Part shown: one piece after another, positions 6,335 through 8,742 of the stretch | Layout: each line of letters starts with the position of its first letter | How positions within the stretch are numbered: the first letter of the stretch is position 1 | From: Chloroflexota bacterium | GTDB lineage: Bacteria; Chloroflexota; Anaerolineae; Anaerolineales; DRMV01 | Length of the DNA stretch: 8,742 nt | Reading direction: 5' to 3' | Assembly: GCA_013153375.1 (NCBI GenBank) | Contig: JAADEN010000097.1 | Location: forward strand, 1 to 8,742 | Program-made: the position numbers and the translations under genes | The notes under the pieces: generated by a model | Database searches by the model: none | Seen by the model: the letters and a program-made list of their open reading frames with translations, nothing else | Told to the model about the DNA's origin: nothing

Positions 6335-6373
6335 CCCGCCTTGATGTCCACCTTGGAGACGAGGAAAAAGCCC

Positions 6374-7642
6374 ATGATTTCATACCGCGGTCGTCTGTCC
6401 AACGGTTTGCTGGTGGTGCTCAAGGAGATGCCCACCGCGCCCGTCATCAGCCACTGGGTCTGGTATCGGGTCGGCTCCCGCGACGAGGTGCCCGGCCGCA
6501 CGGGCATTTCCCACTGGGTGGAGCACATGCTGTTCAAAGGCACGCCCCGTTACCCCGCGGGCGTGCTGGACAAGGCCATCTCTCGGGTGGGCGGCTCGTG
6601 GAACGCGTTCACCTACCTGGATTGGACCACTTTCTTCGAGACCCTGCCGGCCCGCCACATGGATCTGGCCCTGGACCTGGAGGCCGACCGCATGGTCAAC
6701 GCCCGCTTCGACCCCGCGGAGGTGGAGTCGGAGCGCACGGTGGTCATCTCGGAGCGCCAGGGCGACGAGAACGAACCCCTGTTCCGTCTGGGGGAAGAGG
6801 TGCAGGCCGCGGCCTTTCGCGTCCACGCCTATCATCACGAGGTCATCGGCGACATGGCCGACCTGCGCACCATGACCCGAGACGACCTGTATCGCCACTA
6901 CCGCACCTACTACATCCCCAACAACGCGGTGCTGGCCCTGGCCGGGGACTTCGACACCGAGGACATGCTGCGCCGCATCGAGCGCTTCTACGGTCCCCTG
7001 GAGCCGGGCCCCGAGCCGCCCCGTTTGCAGCGCCCCGAACCGCCCCAGACCGGCGAGCGGCGGGTGGTGGTGGAAGGGCCGGGCGAGACCACCTACCTGC
7101 AAATCGCGTTCCGCGCGCCCCGGGCCGCGGACCATGACTTCTGGCCCTACCTGCTGGCCGACAGCCTGCTCACCGGGCCCTCCAACCTCAACTTCTTCGG
7201 CGGCGGGCTCTCCAACCACACCTCGCGGCTCTACCGCGCCCTGGTCGAAACCGGTCTGGCCGTGTCCGCGTCGGGCAGCATCCAGGCCACGGTGGACCCC
7301 TACCTCTACTGGCTCACCATCGTGGTGCACCCCGACCACACGCCCGACGAAGTGCTGCAGGCCGTGGAGGATGAAATCCACCGCCTGCAAGACGCGCCGG
7401 CTCCCGAGGCCGATCTGGCCCGGGCGCTCAAACAGGCCCGCGCGCTCTTCGCGTACAACAGCGAGAGCATCACGGGCCAGGCGTTCTGGCTGGGCTACAG
7501 CGAGATGCTGGCCGATGCCGCGTGGGCGCAGGACTACCTCACCCGTCTGGCCGAGGTCACGCCCGCGGATGTGCAGCACATCGCGCAGACCTACTGGCGG
7601 CCGCAGCAGCGGGTGGTGGGGTTATACCTCCCGCGCGGGTAG
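6374..7642 (+). CDS. M16-family (pitrilysin-type, M16B) zinc metallopeptidase
   Basis: A 422-residue zinc peptidase of the two-domain M16B type, the usual length for that group; such enzymes cleave peptides inside a clamshell made by two such chains. The inverted zinc motif HxxEH is HWVEH at 47-51 within TGISHWVEHMLFKGT, and the downstream acidic ligand region is ESERTVVISE (E120, E127). The N-terminal half ends near 190; the second half contains LTGPSNLNFFGGG, SRLYRALVETGLAV and the family-typical ASGSIQATVDP segment. No signal peptide is visible, so it is probably cytoplasmic. The ATG at 6374 is preceded by GAGGA with a 9-nt spacer and begins right before the first strand (YRGRLSNGLLVVLKE). 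An upstream in-frame ATG at 6344 would add ten residues but sits almost at the predicted transcription start. The gene is divergent from the kinase operon, and its last 21 bp overlap the convergent methyltransferase gene. No second M16 gene lies beside it. Confidence 0.95.
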   Translation: MISYRGRLSNGLLVVLKEMPTAPVISHWVWYRVGSRDEVPGRTGISHWVEHMLFKGTPRYPAGVLDKAISRVGGSWNAFTYLDWTTFFETLPARHMDLALDLEADRMVNARFDPAEVESERTVVISERQGDENEPLFRLGEEVQAAAFRVHAYHHEVIGDMADLRTMTRDDLYRHYRTYYIPNNAVLALAGDFDTEDMLRRIERFYGPLEPGPEPPRLQRPEPPQTGERRVVVEGPGETTYLQIAFRAPRAADHDFWPYLLADSLLTGPSNLNFFGGGLSNHTSRLYRALVETGLAVSASGSIQATVDPYLYWLTIVVHPDHTPDEVLQAVEDEIHRLQDAPAPEADLARALKQARALFAYNSESITGQAFWLGYSEMLADAAWAQDYLTRLAEVTPADVQHIAQTYWRPQQRVVGLYLPRG

Positions 7643-8389
7643 GCCGGCCCCTGGCCAACCCCGGGCCTGCCAGGTGAAGTACAGGGCCACGCCCCCGGCC
7701 ACCGACGCGTTGAGCGACGCGACCCGCCCCCGCATGGGCAGGTACACCAACGTGTCGCACTTCTGCCGCACCAGGCGGCGCAGCCCCGCGCCTTCGTTGC
7801 CCACCACCCAGGCGATGGGCCCGCGCAGGTCCACCTGGTGGATGGGCTCCGCGTCGGGGCCGGCCTCCAGCCCGTACACCCAAATCCCCATCTCTTTCAA
7901 GGCCGTGATGGCCTGGGCCAGGTTCTCGGGCGCGATGAGCAGGTGCTCGGACGCGCCCGCGGAGGTGTGCACCACCGTGGGCGTCACGCCCACCCGCCCC
8001 CGCTTGGGGATGATGACGCCGTGCACGCCCACCGCGTCCGCGGTGCGCAGCAGCGCGCCGAAGTTGCGCGGGTCCTGGATTTGGTCCAGCACCAGCACCA
8101 GCGCGGGCTCGGGCGCTTCCGCGATGCGCTGCCGGATGGCGCCCAGGCTGGAGTAGGGGTACGGGCCGACTTCCAGGGCCACGCCCTGATGATGGCCCCC
8201 GCGCGCGGCCAGGCGCAGGGTCTCCTTGGGCACTTCTTTGACCGGGATGCGTCGGGCGCGGGCCAGGCGCTCGGCGCGCAGGCGCTGGGGCGAGCGGGAG
8301 CCCATTTGCACCCACAGCCGCTTGGCCCGGCGGCGGCCGGCGCGCAGGGCTTCACATACCGCATGAGGTCCGTACAGCCACTCGGTCAT
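7622..8389 (-). CDS. rlmB: SpoU/TrmH-family 23S rRNA 2'-O-ribose methyltransferase (RlmB-like)
   Basis: A 255-residue SPOUT methyltransferase that would use S-adenosylmethionine to methylate a ribose 2'-OH, for RlmB proper at G2251 of 23S rRNA. Residues 1-75 form the L30e-like substrate-binding domain typical of this subgroup (YGPHAVCEAL near the start, HHQGVALEV at 66-74). The catalytic knot domain shows motif 1 (DQIQDPRNFGALLRTAD, 102-118, with N109 and R115), motif 2 (VVGNEGAGLRRLV, 195-207) and motif 3 (LPMRGRVASLNASVAGGVALY, 217-237, with the S225-L-N-A-S core). Length matches the group-3 RNA methyltransferases. The ATG at 8389 follows a GGGAGGG run about 8 nt upstream. It is convergent with the peptidase gene and overlaps it by 21 bp. 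It lies 96 nt downstream of another minus-strand gene and could share its transcript. Assignment to RlmB rather than a paralogue with another target site rests on overall similarity. Confidence 0.93.
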   Translation of the reverse strand: MTEWLYGPHAVCEALRAGRRRAKRLWVQMGSRSPQRLRAERLARARRIPVKEVPKETLRLAARGGHHQGVALEVGPYPYSSLGAIRQRIAEAPEPALVLVLDQIQDPRNFGALLRTADAVGVHGVIIPKRGRVGVTPTVVHTSAGASEHLLIAPENLAQAITALKEMGIWVYGLEAGPDAEPIHQVDLRGPIAWVVGNEGAGLRRLVRQKCDTLVYLPMRGRVASLNASVAGGVALYFTWQARGWPGAGLPAREV

Positions 8390-8485
8390 GGCGCGTTCCC
8401 TCCCGTTGCGAGGCGGATGTCATCCGTACGAAGACGCAAAGACTCGGCCCCGGCCTGGCGCCATGACCCAAGCCGACCGCCCGGC
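8390..8485. other. Gap upstream of rlmB with a short inverted repeat
   Basis: This 96-bp gap has no gene. It carries the rlmB ribosome-binding site (around 8398-8404). Next to that is an inverted repeat, CGGATG (8414-8419) and CATCCG (8421-8426), flanked by TTGCG (8406-8410) and CGCAA (8435-8439). No TATAAT-like box is seen. The repeat could be a protein-binding site or a small leader hairpin, but it may be chance. Confidence 0.35.
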
Positions 8486-8742
8486 TTATTTGGCCTCCGC
8501 GGCCGCGTCCCGCCGGGCCTGGAAGCGCGCCACCCGCCGCGCCAGGTCGGCTACGATCTCCCGCAACGCGGCCATCTCCCCGGCGCTCACATGTTCCTCC
8601 AGCACGCCCAACAGCGCGTCCATGTCGGGCTGCGCGTGATACATCAACACGGCGATGTCGTTTTCATACAGCCCCACCCGGCCGAAGTCGCCCTGGCGGT
8701 ACAGCGAGGGCAACGCATACAGTTTGAGCAAGATCAGCCCTG
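8486..8742 (-). CDS. Hypothetical protein, C-terminal 84 residues only
   Basis: I do not recognise this gene. The reading frame is open through the right window edge, so the N-terminus is missing. A TTG at 8731 could serve as a start, but no ribosome-binding site precedes it and the codons before it read on without a stop, so a longer protein is likely. The visible part begins with a hydrophobic stretch (LILLKLYALPSLY), continues with an acidic helical segment (QPDMDALLGVLEEHVSAGEMAALREIV) and ends in an Arg/Ala-rich helix (ARRVARFQARRDAAAEAK). No catalytic motif, cysteine pair or clear membrane helix is seen. It precedes rlmB on the same strand by 96 nt. Codon use looks like that of the neighbours. 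Confidence 0.7.
   Translation of the reverse strand, partial: GLILLKLYALPSLYRQGDFGRVGLYENDIAVLMYHAQPDMDALLGVLEEHVSAGEMAALREIVADLARRVARFQARRDAAAEAK

Noticed and set aside
6380..7579. A 399-codon minus-strand frame antisense to the M16 peptidase
   Set aside because: No motifs and biased composition; the plus strand encodes HWVEH and the whole M16 fold.
8470..8487. AAGCCG/CGGCTT inverted repeat with 6-nt loop at the stop of the last minus-strand gene
   Set aside because: On the minus strand no T run follows the stem, so it is not a convincing intrinsic terminator.
1..8742. CRISPR array, tRNA or rRNA gene, insertion sequence or phage genes
   Set aside because: No regularly spaced identical repeats, no cloverleaf or rRNA-like stretch, no transposase or integrase motifs were seen on either strand.

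Overview
The window is a GC-rich bacterial stretch, dense with genes and with short spacers. Gene content points to Chloroflexota, probably an Anaerolineae-like lineage: a soluble Ser/Thr kinase with PQQ-type propeller repeats, a J-domain/vWA fusion, a zinc-ribbon FHA protein, an M16B peptidase with HWVEH and an RlmB-type methyltransferase. That placement is an inference from gene style, not from a marker gene.

Positions 1 to about 6240 hold one compact minus-strand gene series. In transcription order: a Ser/Thr protein kinase with an eight-repeat beta-propeller (4065-6194), a PP2C phosphatase (3045-4034), a J-domain/vWA protein (1474-3024), a zinc-ribbon FHA protein (965-1462), an unknown 80-residue protein (726-968) and an OmpR-type response regulator whose C-terminus runs off the window (1-677). 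Spacers are 30, 20, 11, -4 and 48 nt, and a perfect TATAAT lies just ahead of the kinase, so one transcript is likely. The series contains a writer (kinase), an eraser (PP2C), a phosphothreonine reader (FHA), a metal-dependent protein-binding module tied to a chaperone recruiter (J/vWA) and a DNA-binding output (response regulator). The kinase-PP2C-vWA core resembles the TerY-P triads described near tellurium-resistance type systems, but the J-domain fusion, FHA protein and response regulator make it a distinct arrangement. Two details stand out. The kinase seems to start at CTG behind a perfect Shine-Dalgarno. Its linker carries four Thr-x-Ala-Met-Pro motifs, three at an exact 10-residue period, which could be phosphosites read by the FHA protein.

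Positions 6195-6373 form a divergent, relatively AT-rich intergenic region with a TATAAT box on each strand. Rightward from it runs an M16 zinc peptidase gene (6374-7642). Its 3' end overlaps by 21 bp the 3' end of a convergent SpoU/TrmH-family 23S rRNA methyltransferase gene (7622-8389, minus). Upstream of that gene, after a 96-bp gap, is the C-terminal part of an unrecognised minus-strand gene (8486-8742).

No RNA genes, CRISPR arrays, insertion sequences or convincing terminators were seen.
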